From Bacteroides fragilis (lineage in GTDB: Bacteria; Bacillota; Clostridia; Lachnospirales; Lachnospiraceae): a DNA stretch of 64,000 bases. The stretch's first letter is position 1. Every line of letters starts with the position of its first letter. The notes beneath the pieces were generated by a model that had not been told where the DNA came from, did not search any database, and was given only the letters and a program-made list of their open reading frames with translations. The DNA lies in assembly GCA_023664485.1 (NCBI GenBank), contig JAMPFK010000001.1, positions 147,188-211,187 of the forward strand, read 5' to 3'. Shown here piece after piece: positions 32,607-41,878 of the stretch. The translations under genes and the position numbers were made by a program.

Positions 32607-32735
32607 AAAAACAGAAAACCCCTGAGACCGCGTTTGGCGCAATCCCAGAGGCTTTCTTTTAGGGGAGGATAAGTATTTCCTTATCTTTTGACTAATATCA
32701 TTATTGCCCTGTTCGGAAAGATTATTCATCGTTTT
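32607..32735 (-). ncRNA. Candidate small RNA with C-rich loop between two hairpins
   Basis: On the minus strand a possible promoter (TTCCAA at 32770-32765 and TAAAAT at 32748-32743, 16-bp spacing) precedes a roughly 130-base region with no convincing gene. It contains a GATAAG/CTTATC hairpin (32685-32668), an unpaired CUCCCC stretch, and an 18-bp terminator stem (32655-32638 with 32632-32615, loop CCAAA) followed by UUUUU. Five of the 18 stem pairs are G-U on the minus strand and would be A-C mismatches on the plus strand, so the hairpin works only for minus-strand RNA. The exposed CUCCCC is complementary to Shine-Dalgarno sequences. Name and targets unknown. Confidence 0.5.
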
Positions 32736-32819
32736 TTAAAAAATTTTAAATGGAATGATTTATTTTGGAAGAAATAACAGAAAAGAGAAAATCATGATAC
32801 GCAGAAGAGGATACAGATC

Positions 32820-35800
32820 ATGCTGACGAAAGAGGATATCAGGTCGATGGCCGGAAACGTATTTTATGCGCGGGGCGTTGAGATCTGCAAAGCGGGTAAA
32901 GTAAGGCATTTCCATGCGGAAGAACTGGAGAACGGTATATGGTTCATTACGGCGCAGGTCAAGGGAAGCGGACGCAATCTATACGCGGTCGAGATGGGCT
33001 ATGACAACGGGGCGGGGGAGTTGACAGACAGCTACTGTGAATGCCCGGCCTATTATAATTACGACGGCCTGTGCAAACATTGCGCGGCAGTACTGCTGCA
33101 TTTTGCAGACTATGAAATGCGGCATGCGGATCTCTTTGAAAACGACCGGTTTTCGGGGAAAAAAAGGAATCTGCCGGCCGCGCCGGAAAGACCGGAAACG
33201 ACGCCGTCGATCAAAGGGCTGTTGATGAAACAGTTCATGGAACGGACTTTTCCGGTATCCCATCAGGAAATCTGCGGCAGGGTCCGTCTGGAACCCTGTC
33301 TGAATCTGCAGGAAAATGAGGCGACGGTGGAATTCCGTATTGGTGTGACCAAGATGTATGTGCTGAAAGATGTTTTTGAATTTCGAAAACGTATGATGTG
33401 CATGGCGGAATATTCTTATGGAAAAAGTCTGGCGTTTCCGCATATGCGGGAGGCCTTTACGGAAGAGTCGCGGGGGTTTCTGGAATTTCTTCTGTACTGG
33501 ACGGCGGGCAATGAAGAGCGCTATCGGACCTATGCTTATTATGGATTTGCGGGCGGCGTTTCTCACCAGAGGGTGCGGGTCATGAGCCTTGATATCAGGG
33601 AACTGGAAGCTTTTCTGTCCGCCGCCGGGCAGCAGGTTTTTACGGCCAGTCTTTTCGGTGAAGGAGAGCGGGAGTGGCAGGTTGTCGGGGAAGCGCCGAA
33701 AAGGCGCCTGACGCTGACCGGCGGCAGGAATGGCATCGAGCTGAATGTCAGCGGCAGCAGGGGATTTGCCGGGGAACAGTATTTCTATAGTCCGGAAGAC
33801 GGCGTGCTCTATCGGGAAAAATTAACGGATCTTGCGCCGATCCTGGATTTTCTGTCCTGTATGGAACAGGAAGCCGGATGGACGGCATTCATTCAGAAGG
33901 AGGACGCGCCCGTTTTCTGCAGCCAGCTCCTTCCCGCGTTAGAGAAATTTTATATCTGTGAAAAAAAAGATTTTGACGCGTCGGATTATCTGCAGTCTCC
34001 GGCGTCCTTTGAAATTTACCTGGACGCGCCGCAGAGGGATTTTATCACCTGTAAGCTGTTCGCTGTCTACGGAAATGAGAAATATCCTGTTTTTGGCGAA
34101 AGGGCGGATAAGGCGCAGGCATCGTCCCGTGATATTTTCAGAGAGATGGAGGTCGGGCAGACAGTCGCTTCCTATTTTAACGCTTATGATGAAGAGGGCG
34201 GCATGATGGCGCTTTCGGGAGATGAGGATAAACTATATGAGCTTCTCGGAGCAGGCCTTGCGCGGATGCAGGATTTGGGAGAGGTATTCGTTTCGGATGC
34301 CCTGAAAAAATTCCGCGTATCGTATCCGCCGAGGGTATCTGTGGGCGTATCGCTGGCAGGAGATATGCTGGAGCTTTCTATGAGCGCGGAAGACATGCCG
34401 ATGGAACAGCTCATCGAAATCTTATCCAGATATGACAGAAGGAAAAAGTATTACCGGCTGAAGAACGGCAGCTTTGTAGATATGTCAGGCGGGGAACTGG
34501 AAACGCTGGCACGTCTGAAAGGCGAGCTTGGCATTACGGACAGACAGCTCAGACAGGAGAGGATCGTTCTGCCCAGGTACCGGGCATTGTATCTGGACGG
34601 CGAACTGAAGGAGCAGCAGATGTCGGGCGCGGTGCGGGACAGGAATTTTAAAGAGCTGGTGCGGAATATGAAGACAGTTGAAGATAACGACTTTGAGATC
34701 CCTGCCAGTCTGGAAGAGATTATGCGGGAATATCAGAAAAAAGGCTTTCTTTGGATAAAAACGTTAAAGCACAATGGTTTTGGGGGAATTCTCGCGGACG
34801 ATATGGGGCTTGGGAAGACTTTGCAGGTCATCGCTTTTCTGCTGTCCGAGTTCATAGATGCAAAACCGTCCGAGAATAAACGCTGTCTTATCGTGGCGCC
34901 GGCCTCTCTCGTCTTTAACTGGAGCAGCGAGTTGGAGAGGTTTGCCCCCGTTTTGTCCGTGCGGGCGGTGACGGGAACAGCGGAAGAACGGAAACGTACG
35001 ATACAGGAATCCGGAGAGCGGGATATCCTGCTGACCTCCTATGACCTGCTGCGGAGAGATATCGACAGTTATGCCGGAGTCCGGTTTTATTGTCAGGTTA
35101 TCGACGAGGCGCAGTATATTAAGAATCACAATACGCAGGCGGCGAAAGCTGTCAAGGAAATCGAGGCCGCTTTTAAACTGGCTCTTACCGGAACGCCGGT
35201 GGAGAACCGGTTGAGCGAGCTGTGGAGCATCTTCGATTATCTGATGCCGGGATTCCTTTATGCTTATCAGCGTTTCCGGGAGGAAATCGAACTTCCCATC
35301 GTACAGAATCAGGATGAGGACGCGATGCGCAGGCTGCAGAAGACGATAAAGCCGTTCGTGCTCCGGCGGCTGAAAAAGGACGTGCTGAAGGATCTGCCCG
35401 ATAAACTGGAGGAGGCCGTGTACGCCCGGCTGGAAGGCGAACAGCAGAAGCTGTATGATGCGCATGTACAGCGGATGCGGATGATACTCGATAAAACGAG
35501 CGAGGAAGAATTTAAAAGCTCTAAAATACAGATCCTTGCGGAGCTGACAAAGCTTCGCCAGTTATGCTGCGATCCGTCGCTGATTTTTGAGAATTACCGG
35601 GAAAATTCTGCCAAAATGGATATGTGCATGGATCTGGTTCGGAATGCGGCAAACGGCGGGCATAAATTGCTGCTCTTTTCACAGTTCACATCTATGTTGG
35701 AATTGATACGGGCGGCGCTCGATAAAGAGGGAATCGGTTATTATCTGCTGACGGGGAGTACGCCTAAGGAAAAGCGGCTGCAGATGGTGGAACAGTTCAA

Positions 35801-36116
35801 TCAGGACGATACGCCGGTATTCTGCATTTCCCTGAAAGCGGGAGGGACGGGCCTGAACCTGACCGCGGCGGATATCGTTATTCATTACGATCCGTGGTGG
35901 AATCTTGCGGTACAGAATCAGGCGACGGACCGCGCGCACAGAATCGGTCAGCGGAATGTGGTCAACGTATATAAACTGATCGTAAAAGGAACAATAGAAG
36001 ATAATATCATGAAGCTTCAGGAAAAGAAGAAAGAACTGGCGGAACAGGTGTTCGGCGGAGAGGAGACAGGAAGCGGCAGCTTTACGCGGGAGGAACTCAT
36101 GGAGCTGCTGAGCTGA
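32820..36116 (+). CDS. SWIM zinc finger-SNF2 family DEAD/DEAH helicase
   Basis: A 1098-residue ATPase of the bacterial SNF2 group. A SWIM zinc finger lies near residues 75-95 (CECPAYYNYDGLCKHCAAVLL, Cys-X-Cys then Cys-X2-His-type ligands). A large central region of the bacterial SNF2 family spans about 130-630. The motor core covers about 640-1090: motif I GILADDMGLGKTLQ, motif II IDEAQYIKN (DEAQ box), motif III LALTGTPVENRL, then motif V/VI FCISLKAGGTGLNLT and ATDRAHRIGQ. Such proteins translocate on double-stranded DNA; cellular roles in bacteria are poorly defined. Monocistronic, with a terminator at 36139. Confidence 0.93.
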   Translation: MLTKEDIRSMAGNVFYARGVEICKAGKVRHFHAEELENGIWFITAQVKGSGRNLYAVEMGYDNGAGELTDSYCECPAYYNYDGLCKHCAAVLLHFADYEMRHADLFENDRFSGKKRNLPAAPERPETTPSIKGLLMKQFMERTFPVSHQEICGRVRLEPCLNLQENEATVEFRIGVTKMYVLKDVFEFRKRMMCMAEYSYGKSLAFPHMREAFTEESRGFLEFLLYWTAGNEERYRTYAYYGFAGGVSHQRVRVMSLDIRELEAFLSAAGQQVFTASLFGEGEREWQVVGEAPKRRLTLTGGRNGIELNVSGSRGFAGEQYFYSPEDGVLYREKLTDLAPILDFLSCMEQEAGWTAFIQKEDAPVFCSQLLPALEKFYICEKKDFDASDYLQSPASFEIYLDAPQRDFITCKLFAVYGNEKYPVFGERADKAQASSRDIFREMEVGQTVASYFNAYDEEGGMMALSGDEDKLYELLGAGLARMQDLGEVFVSDALKKFRVSYPPRVSVGVSLAGDMLELSMSAEDMPMEQLIEILSRYDRRKKYYRLKNGSFVDMSGGELETLARLKGELGITDRQLRQERIVLPRYRALYLDGELKEQQMSGAVRDRNFKELVRNMKTVEDNDFEIPASLEEIMREYQKKGFLWIKTLKHNGFGGILADDMGLGKTLQVIAFLLSEFIDAKPSENKRCLIVAPASLVFNWSSELERFAPVLSVRAVTGTAEERKRTIQESGERDILLTSYDLLRRDIDSYAGVRFYCQVIDEAQYIKNHNTQAAKAVKEIEAAFKLALTGTPVENRLSELWSIFDYLMPGFLYAYQRFREEIELPIVQNQDEDAMRRLQKTIKPFVLRRLKKDVLKDLPDKLEEAVYARLEGEQQKLYDAHVQRMRMILDKTSEEEFKSSKIQILAELTKLRQLCCDPSLIFENYRENSAKMDMCMDLVRNAANGGHKLLLFSQFTSMLELIRAALDKEGIGYYLLTGSTPKEKRLQMVEQFNQDDTPVFCISLKAGGTGLNLTAADIVIHYDPWWNLAVQNQATDRAHRIGQRNVVNVYKLIVKGTIEDNIMKLQEKKKELAEQVFGGEETGSGSFTREELMELLS

Positions 36117-36138
36117 GCGCATGCCCCGTCGGAGCGTG

Positions 36139-36166
36139 GGAGGCGGCCTGCCGGGTCGCTTCCTTT
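36139..36166 (+). terminator. Terminator after the SNF2 helicase gene
   Basis: GGAGGCG (36139-36145) pairs with CGCTTCC (36157-36163, one G-U pair) and is followed by TTTATTT. Confidence 0.7.
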
Positions 36167-36308
36167 ATTTGCGTGTCCATGAAATTTCTGTAAAATCTGA
36201 ATTTATAAATTTACATTTTCTATAAGTTGTTATATACTATTGTGGAGCAACAAGATGTTGCGGTATAAACAGACAGGAATATATCAGGATAAAGGTGGGA
36301 AGATTGAT

Positions 36309-36821
36309 ATGGCATTATTAGATCAGTGGCGCGGTATGGCCTATTCTGAAAAAGCTGACAAAGGGGAACTGCAGAGATTATGGTCGGCTTATTTTCAGAA
36401 GGAGAAGGAGATTTATGCACAGCTTTTGAAGAATCCCGACGAAGTGGCAGAAGGAACGGTAAAAGAACTGGCTGAGAAGTATAATGTTGATTTGATGACG
36501 ATGGTGGGATTTCTGGACGGAATCAACGACAGTCTGAAGGAAGCCAATCCGATCGAAGAGATGGAAGAGGATACGAGGGTCAATCTCGGTTTTGAGAAGG
36601 CGCTTCTTTATAAAAATATGGTGGCTGCCGGCGCAGACTGGCTGTACGGGCTGGAAGAATGGAACGATATTTTCGACGAGGAAACAAGGAAAAGCTTATA
36701 CAAGGAACAAAAGGAGTCTACTACAATCCATAAGGCGCCTAAAGTATATCCGAATGATCCCTGCCCCTGTGGAAGTGGTAAAAAGTATAAAAAATGTTGT
36801 GGAAGAAACGCTTGGAAATGA
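36309..36821 (+). CDS. SEC-C metal-binding domain protein
   Basis: A 170-residue cytoplasmic protein. The C-terminal SEC-C motif CPCGSGKKYKKCC binds zinc in SecA and in many unrelated proteins. The N-terminal about 140 residues are helical (LDQWRGMAYSEKADKGELQ, ELAEKYNVDLMTMVGFLDG) and match no enzyme I recognise. AAAGGTGGG lies upstream of ATG 36309; a longer in-frame start at 36240 has no ribosome site. A TTACAT/TATACT promoter-like pair with 16-bp spacing lies just upstream. The stop overlaps the start of the CAP gene. Confidence 0.85.
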   Translation: MALLDQWRGMAYSEKADKGELQRLWSAYFQKEKEIYAQLLKNPDEVAEGTVKELAEKYNVDLMTMVGFLDGINDSLKEANPIEEMEEDTRVNLGFEKALLYKNMVAAGADWLYGLEEWNDIFDEETRKSLYKEQKESTTIHKAPKVYPNDPCPCGSGKKYKKCCGRNAWK

Positions 36822-37414
36822 AAAGAATCACAGGTCTGCTGGCGTTTGCGGCGTTCTGCGTGTCCGTGGGAGTCTGTCCGGACAGAGAGAATGCGGCGGA
36901 GGGCGTTTCCTCTTCGGCGCGCCTGTTCGTGGACAGGCCGGGAGAGGCGGTATACGTTGCTTCTGCGTCGGACGATCTGTCAATGCCGGAGCAGCCGTTT
37001 CTTTTTGAAGATACCGTTTCGGGCAATACCGTTTCCGGGAATGCGGCAATCGGTCTGTCAACGAAGGCAGGGGAGGTATTCGTGCAGGTCAATCAGGCAA
37101 GGACGGATATCGGGTTATCGGAACTTATCTGGAGCGATGAACTGGCGGCGGCGGCAGAGGTCAGGGCCAGGGAAATCCACCGGTCTTTTTCCCATACGAG
37201 GCCGGATGGAAGCCCCTGGTGGACTGCGGACAGCGAAATCATATATGGGGAAAATATAGCGAAGGGCTATCAGACTGCGGACAGTGTCGTAACGGCATGG
37301 ATGGAGTCTTCCGAGCATAAGGATAATATTTTATATTCCGGTTTTGAGTCGATCGGAATCGCGGTTTATCATGTAGATGGAAAATGGTATTGGGCGCAGG
37401 AGTTTGGTTACTGA
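36818..37414 (+). CDS. Secreted CAP/SCP-domain protein
   Basis: A 198-residue exported protein. The signal peptide (about 1-18, LLAFAAFCVSVGV) is followed by a low-complexity spacer with repeated DTVSGNTVSGN, then a CAP domain (about 85-198) with VNQARTDIGLSEL, FSHTRPDGSPWW and a terminal YWAQEFGY. Bacterial CAP proteins are surface or secreted proteins of mostly unknown activity, some linked to the cell wall or spores. The start codon shares ATGA with the SEC-C stop, so translation is coupled even though one product is cytoplasmic and the other secreted. Confidence 0.88.
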   Translation: MKRITGLLAFAAFCVSVGVCPDRENAAEGVSSSARLFVDRPGEAVYVASASDDLSMPEQPFLFEDTVSGNTVSGNAAIGLSTKAGEVFVQVNQARTDIGLSELIWSDELAAAAEVRAREIHRSFSHTRPDGSPWWTADSEIIYGENIAKGYQTADSVVTAWMESSEHKDNILYSGFESIGIAVYHVDGKWYWAQEFGY

Positions 37415-37436
37415 GTCCATTCTCTGAGGAAGGAAT

Positions 37437-37919
37437 ATGGATTTAAAGAAGCCGGAAAAAGGAGAATCGAGGGTCGGTTATGCGGCCGGCCTTTTTAAGA
37501 GTGGATATAATTGCGCACAGTCGGTCTTTGCGGCCTATGCGGATCTGTTCGGCATGGACTTTCAGACGGCGTTAAAGATGTCGAGCGCGATGGGCGGCGG
37601 CGTCGGGCGTATGCGGGAAATATGCGGCGCAGTTTCCGCGATGGCGATGCTTGCGGGGCTGAAAGAGGGGAACGACGACCCGGAGAACGAGGAAGCAAAA
37701 GCGCATATTTATGCGTTGGTGCGTCAGATGAGCGGACGGTTCCGGGAAAAGGAAGGGACGATTATCTGCCGGGAGCTTCTTGGCATGGAGGGAATGGAAG
37801 AGAGCGCGAAGCCGTCGGTGCGTACGGCGGAATTTTATGCGACGAGGCCGTGCGCAAGGCTCATCGCGCAGGCGGCGGAAATGATAGAAGAAGTTCTTTT
37901 GGAAAGGCGGGAAGAGTAA
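37437..37919 (+). CDS. C_GCAxxG_C_C family redox-type protein
   Basis: A 160-residue cytoplasmic protein with the family's ordered cysteines: YNCAQSVF, GGGVGRMREICGAVSAMAML (CGAVxG-like core), IICRELLG and RPCARLI. The family is frequent in anaerobes and its spaced cysteines suggest metal or redox cofactor binding; the activity is unknown. It lies 22 bp after the CAP gene and touches a 43-codon frame that leads into thrS, so readthrough from this group into thrS is possible. Confidence 0.87.
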   Translation: MDLKKPEKGESRVGYAAGLFKSGYNCAQSVFAAYADLFGMDFQTALKMSSAMGGGVGRMREICGAVSAMAMLAGLKEGNDDPENEEAKAHIYALVRQMSGRFREKEGTIICRELLGMEGMEESAKPSVRTAEFYATRPCARLIAQAAEMIEEVLLERREE

Positions 37920-38051
37920 ATGATGACAGCGACAGCGGCGGTTTTGAAGAAAAAATTGAAAACATCCTCCGGAAAATTATTTCAGGACGAGATTACGATC
38001 GGTAAAAAGGAGTGCGGGAAGCGCGGCGGAAAGGGGCATGGTAATCGATGA
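37920..38051 (+). CDS. 43-codon frame linking to thrS, possible leader peptide
   Basis: The ATG begins on the base after the preceding stop, with GGCGGGAAG upstream. The product starts MMTATAAVLKKKLKTSSGK and is very basic, with five threonine codons. Its stop overlaps the thrS start as ATGA. It may be a small coupled gene or a leader influencing thrS translation; no homologue is recognised and it could be fortuitous. No T-box-like leader is seen before thrS. Confidence 0.35.
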   Translation: MMTATAAVLKKKLKTSSGKLFQDEITIGKKECGKRGGKGHGNR

Positions 38052-40012
38052 AAATTACGTTAAAGGACGGTTCCGTCAAAGAGTATGCACAGCCGATGAG
38101 CATTTATGAAATTGCGGCTGATATCTCGGAGGGTCTTGCGAGAGCGGCCTGTGCGGGCGAAATAGATGGAAAAACCGAGGATTTGAGGACAGTCATCGAC
38201 AGGGACTGCAGCCTGAATATTTTGACGGCGAACGACGAAGCGGGGCTCCGCGTTATCAGACATACGGCGTCTCATGTAATGGCGGAAGCGGTAAAACGGC
38301 TGTTTCCGGATGCGAAGGTGACGATCGGCCCCGCGATCGACGAGGGTTTTTATTATGATTTCGATGCGGCGCCTTTTTCCAGAGAAGACCTGGATAAACT
38401 GGAAGCCGAGATGAAGAAGATCATCAAAGAAGGGCATAAGATAGAGCGATTCACGATGCCGCGGGAAGAGGCGATCCGTTTCATGGAGGAAAAGGGCGAG
38501 CCTTATAAAGTGGAGCTGATCCGGGATCTGCCGGAGGATGCGGAGATTTCGTTCTACGATCAGGGCGGCTTCGTCGATTTGTGCGCAGGGCCGCATCTGA
38601 TGAGCACCAGATCCATCAGGGCGTTCAAGCTGATTTCTTCTTCGATGGCGTATTGGCGGGGCGATTCCAACAGGGCGCAGTTACAGCGTATTTACGGAAC
38701 CGCTTTTCCGAAAAAAGAGGAACTGACGGCTTATCTGGAACATCTGGAAGATATCAGGAAACGCGACCATAACAAGCTCGGCCGTGAAATGGAGCTGTTC
38801 ACGACGGTCGATGTCATCGGACAGGGGCTTCCTTTGCTGCTCCCTAAGGGGACCAGAATGGTCATGAAGCTGCAGCGGTGGATCGAGGACCTGGAAGATA
38901 AAGAGTGGGGGTATGTCCGTACGAAAACGCCTTTGATGGCAAAGAGCGATTTATATAAGATTTCGGGGCACTGGGACCATTATAAGGAAGGAATGTTCGT
39001 GCTTGGCGACGAGGAGAAGGATAAAGAGGTGTTCGCGCTCCGGCCGATGACCTGTCCTTTTCAGTATTATTGTTACAAAAATACGCAGCATTCCTATCGC
39101 GACCTGCCGATCCGCTACGGCGAGACTTCTACGCTGTTTCGGAACGAGGATTCCGGGGAAATGCATGGTTTAACGAGAGTCCGCCAGTTCACGATTTCGG
39201 AGGGGCATCTCGTTATCCGGCCTGACCAGGCGCAGGAAGAGCTGAAAAATTGTCTGGATCTGGCGCATTACTGCCTTTCTACGCTGGGACTGCAGGATGA
39301 CGTGACTTACCGGCTGTCCAAATGGGATCCGAATAATAAGGAAAAATATCTGGGCGACGAGGAATATTGGGAATCCACCCAGAGCAGGATACGCGAAGTG
39401 TTAAAGGAAAAGGGCGTCGCCTTTACGGAGGCGGACGGCGAAGCGGCGTTCTACGGTCCTAAGATCGATATTCAGGCGAAGAATGTTTATGGAAAAGAAG
39501 ATACGATGATTACGATCCAGCTCGACTGCGCCATTGCGGAAAATTTCGATATGTATTATATCGACCAGAACGGCGACAGGATCAGGCCTTATATTATCCA
39601 CAGGACTTCTCTCGGATGTTATGAGAGAACGCTGGCATGGCTGATCGAGAAATATGCCGGAAAATTCCCGACATGGCTTTGCGCGGAACAGGTGCGCATC
39701 CTTCCGATTTCCGAAAAATATGAGGAATATGCGGAACTGGTCAGAAGAGAACTGGCGGGAAACGGCGTGGATGTCACGGTGGATAACCGTTCTGAGAAAA
39801 TCGGTTTTAAGATCCGCGAGGCGAGACTTGCGAAGCTCCCTTATATGCTCGTCGTGGGAAAGGAAGAAGCGGAGAACGGTACGGTTTCTGTCAGAAGCCG
39901 TTTTGCGGGAGACGAGGGCGTAAAGCCGATGGAGCATTTTATCGAGCAGATATGCAGGGAGATCAGGACAAAGGAAATTCGCAGGGAAGAGGCTCCGCAG
40001 GAGCAGAAATAG
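38048..40012 (+). CDS. thrS: Threonyl-tRNA synthetase
   Basis: A 654-residue class II synthetase charging tRNA-Thr. Domains in order: TGS (about 1-62; LKDGSVKEYAQPMSIYEIA), N-terminal editing domain (about 63-225; HTASHVMAEAVKRLFP and the HxxxH zinc-type motif), class II core (about 245-535; MTCPFQYYCYKNTQHSYRDL with the zinc cysteine, ERTLAWLIEKYAG) and anticodon-binding domain (about 540-640; VRILPISEKYEEYA). Length is normal. GGAAAGGGG lies upstream of the ATG. It is preceded by an overlapping short frame instead of a T-box leader. Confidence 0.97.
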   Translation: MKITLKDGSVKEYAQPMSIYEIAADISEGLARAACAGEIDGKTEDLRTVIDRDCSLNILTANDEAGLRVIRHTASHVMAEAVKRLFPDAKVTIGPAIDEGFYYDFDAAPFSREDLDKLEAEMKKIIKEGHKIERFTMPREEAIRFMEEKGEPYKVELIRDLPEDAEISFYDQGGFVDLCAGPHLMSTRSIRAFKLISSSMAYWRGDSNRAQLQRIYGTAFPKKEELTAYLEHLEDIRKRDHNKLGREMELFTTVDVIGQGLPLLLPKGTRMVMKLQRWIEDLEDKEWGYVRTKTPLMAKSDLYKISGHWDHYKEGMFVLGDEEKDKEVFALRPMTCPFQYYCYKNTQHSYRDLPIRYGETSTLFRNEDSGEMHGLTRVRQFTISEGHLVIRPDQAQEELKNCLDLAHYCLSTLGLQDDVTYRLSKWDPNNKEKYLGDEEYWESTQSRIREVLKEKGVAFTEADGEAAFYGPKIDIQAKNVYGKEDTMITIQLDCAIAENFDMYYIDQNGDRIRPYIIHRTSLGCYERTLAWLIEKYAGKFPTWLCAEQVRILPISEKYEEYAELVRRELAGNGVDVTVDNRSEKIGFKIREARLAKLPYMLVVGKEEAENGTVSVRSRFAGDEGVKPMEHFIEQICREIRTKEIRREEAPQEQK

Positions 40013-40054
40013 AAATTCTGTAAACAGGATTTTGCAGACAGGGATTTTATTCAG

Positions 40055-41788
40055 ATGAAAAATTTGCAAATACGGAAAATATCCTGTAAAGAGGCGGCCG
40101 GATGGCTTTTTCTCGGCGCCGGGGCCGTGATGCTTATGAACAGCGTCCGGCTGTGCTTTTGCGGCGATATCTGGTATGATGAATTATTCACCGTAGGAAT
40201 GGCGGAACATTCCTATGGTGAATTCATTCGTTTTACGGCAAAGGATGTGCACCCGCCGCTTTATTATGCGATCGTAAAAACGGTGCTTGATTTATGTAAA
40301 CTTATTTTTCCGGCTGCGGACAGCGTTATCGTTATTAAACTGGTATCGGTCCTGCCGTATTTTTTTCTGCTGGCGTATGGACTTTTCTTTTTGCGGAAAA
40401 AGTTCGGAATGTTTGTGGCGGGGCTTTTCTTTTTCAGCGTCCTGTCCATGCCGCAGATGAGCGCTTATACGGTGGAGATGCGCATGTACGGCTGGGCGCT
40501 TTTCTTTGTGACGACGGCTTTTTTTCACGCTTATGGAATCGTATGCGGCGATGGCGCGGGACGCCGTATCGTGCGGCGGTTCCGCCTGCGGGGAACGGAG
40601 TATTTTTTGACTTTCCGGGGAAACGGCCATTTTGCCGCGCTGGCGTTTTATGGGCTGGCGGCGGCGTATACGCAGTATTTCGCCTGCGTGGCGGTGGTGA
40701 TGGTGTACGCGTATCTTTTTGTGTGGTTCCTTGTGCGCTATAAGCGCTCCGGCGGACAGGATAAGAATGCCGGGCGGGCGCTGCAAAGCTGGTTTGTCTG
40801 CGCCGCTGTTTCTGTTTTGGCCTATGTTCCATGGCTTTCCGTGATCATATCACAGGTCGCGGCGGTATCGGAGAATTACTGGATTCTGCCGCTCACATGG
40901 CGGAGTCTGGGCGGCTGTGTGAAATTTCTCATGAAGCCGGCTTTTTCCCATGAATGGCTCAATGTGACGCTTGCGGCCGTGCTGTCCAGCGTCTATGCCG
41001 GACTGCTTGTATGCTACGGTTTTCGGGTATGGAAGGGGAGAGAGGCGGCCGGCCCTTCGACGGAAGAAGCAGACGGCGAAGATAAGGCCGGAGGCGCGGA
41101 TGAGCGGCGGACGTTTCGGTTTTTCTATGCGCTGGCCGGCTGTCTGGTCTTAGGCGGGCTGACCGCGTTCGGATTTATCGCCTCGATACTCATCCGGCCG
41201 GTTTTCGTTTACCGCTATATGCTTCCGGCAATGGGATGCTTCTGGTTCTGCCCGATCCTGTGTCTGGACGGTCTGCTCTGTGAGGCCGGGCCGCGGGAGG
41301 GGAAGAAACCGGAGGAACGGCGGCCGGGAATGCGTTTTAAACGGGCGCTTTTCCTGGCGGCGGCGCTCTTTGCGGCGGTGGGAATCCGGGATTACCGCGC
41401 CTTTTGGGGAGAAGAACGGTATAAAGCGGTTCTGATGGAGGAGACGGAACTGGTAATTTCTGATATTGCGAAAGAGGACATTATCCTGTATAATTTTGAC
41501 CAGCTGCAGGCGGTTGCAGGATATTATCTGGAACAGGAAAATTATCTCTGGATGGGAGAGCCGGAGCCGCTTGTTATAGAAATTTTTGGAAACAAGGGAA
41601 GCGTCGGAAGCACGGAACAGATACGGGAATGGCTTGAGGAAGGCAGAACGGTCTGGTTCTTCGGAAGCTTTAACAGCCGGGAGGATGTCCGGAAAGCCTG
41701 GGCGGAGGACGGCATTTTGACAGAAGAAAAGGGAAGCTGTATGCTGGAACGGTATTGGTTCAATCTTTATTCTGTTTTTCAGGAATAA
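40055..41788 (+). CDS. Multi-pass membrane glycosyltransferase, GT-C fold (PMT/ArnT-like)
   Basis: A 577-residue protein with about ten to eleven transmembrane segments. The first extracytoplasmic loop has DIWYDELFTVGMAEHSY, with the acidic residue used by GT-C enzymes for metal or catalysis, and HPPLYY marks the second loop. The soluble C-terminal part (about 455-577) follows the last helix. Such enzymes move sugars from polyprenyl phosphates to lipids or surface polymers; substrates are not evident. The ribosome site is weak. It is 42 bp after thrS but functionally unrelated. Confidence 0.82.
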   Translation: MKNLQIRKISCKEAAGWLFLGAGAVMLMNSVRLCFCGDIWYDELFTVGMAEHSYGEFIRFTAKDVHPPLYYAIVKTVLDLCKLIFPAADSVIVIKLVSVLPYFFLLAYGLFFLRKKFGMFVAGLFFFSVLSMPQMSAYTVEMRMYGWALFFVTTAFFHAYGIVCGDGAGRRIVRRFRLRGTEYFLTFRGNGHFAALAFYGLAAAYTQYFACVAVVMVYAYLFVWFLVRYKRSGGQDKNAGRALQSWFVCAAVSVLAYVPWLSVIISQVAAVSENYWILPLTWRSLGGCVKFLMKPAFSHEWLNVTLAAVLSSVYAGLLVCYGFRVWKGREAAGPSTEEADGEDKAGGADERRTFRFFYALAGCLVLGGLTAFGFIASILIRPVFVYRYMLPAMGCFWFCPILCLDGLLCEAGPREGKKPEERRPGMRFKRALFLAAALFAAVGIRDYRAFWGEERYKAVLMEETELVISDIAKEDIILYNFDQLQAVAGYYLEQENYLWMGEPEPLVIEIFGNKGSVGSTEQIREWLEEGRTVWFFGSFNSREDVRKAWAEDGILTEEKGSCMLERYWFNLYSVFQE

Positions 41789-41878
41789 GCATAATTTATC
41801 GCAGGAAGGCAATAATAATCTCAGGCGGACCACCGTCTGGCGGCGCCGGAAAATTCGGGAAAGAATCAGGAGGTTATT

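Noticed and set aside
32538..32729. 63-codon minus-strand frame between the radical SAM and SNF2 genes
   Set aside because: It lacks a ribosome binding site, runs through a strong minus-strand terminator stem and overlaps the end of the radical SAM gene. The RNA interpretation fits better.
32820..36116. SWIM-SNF2 helicase as part of a DISARM-like or other defence system
   Set aside because: It stands alone between a radical SAM gene and a SEC-C gene with its own terminator, with no methylase, PLD or DUF1998 partner. SWIM-SNF2 proteins are widespread as single genes.
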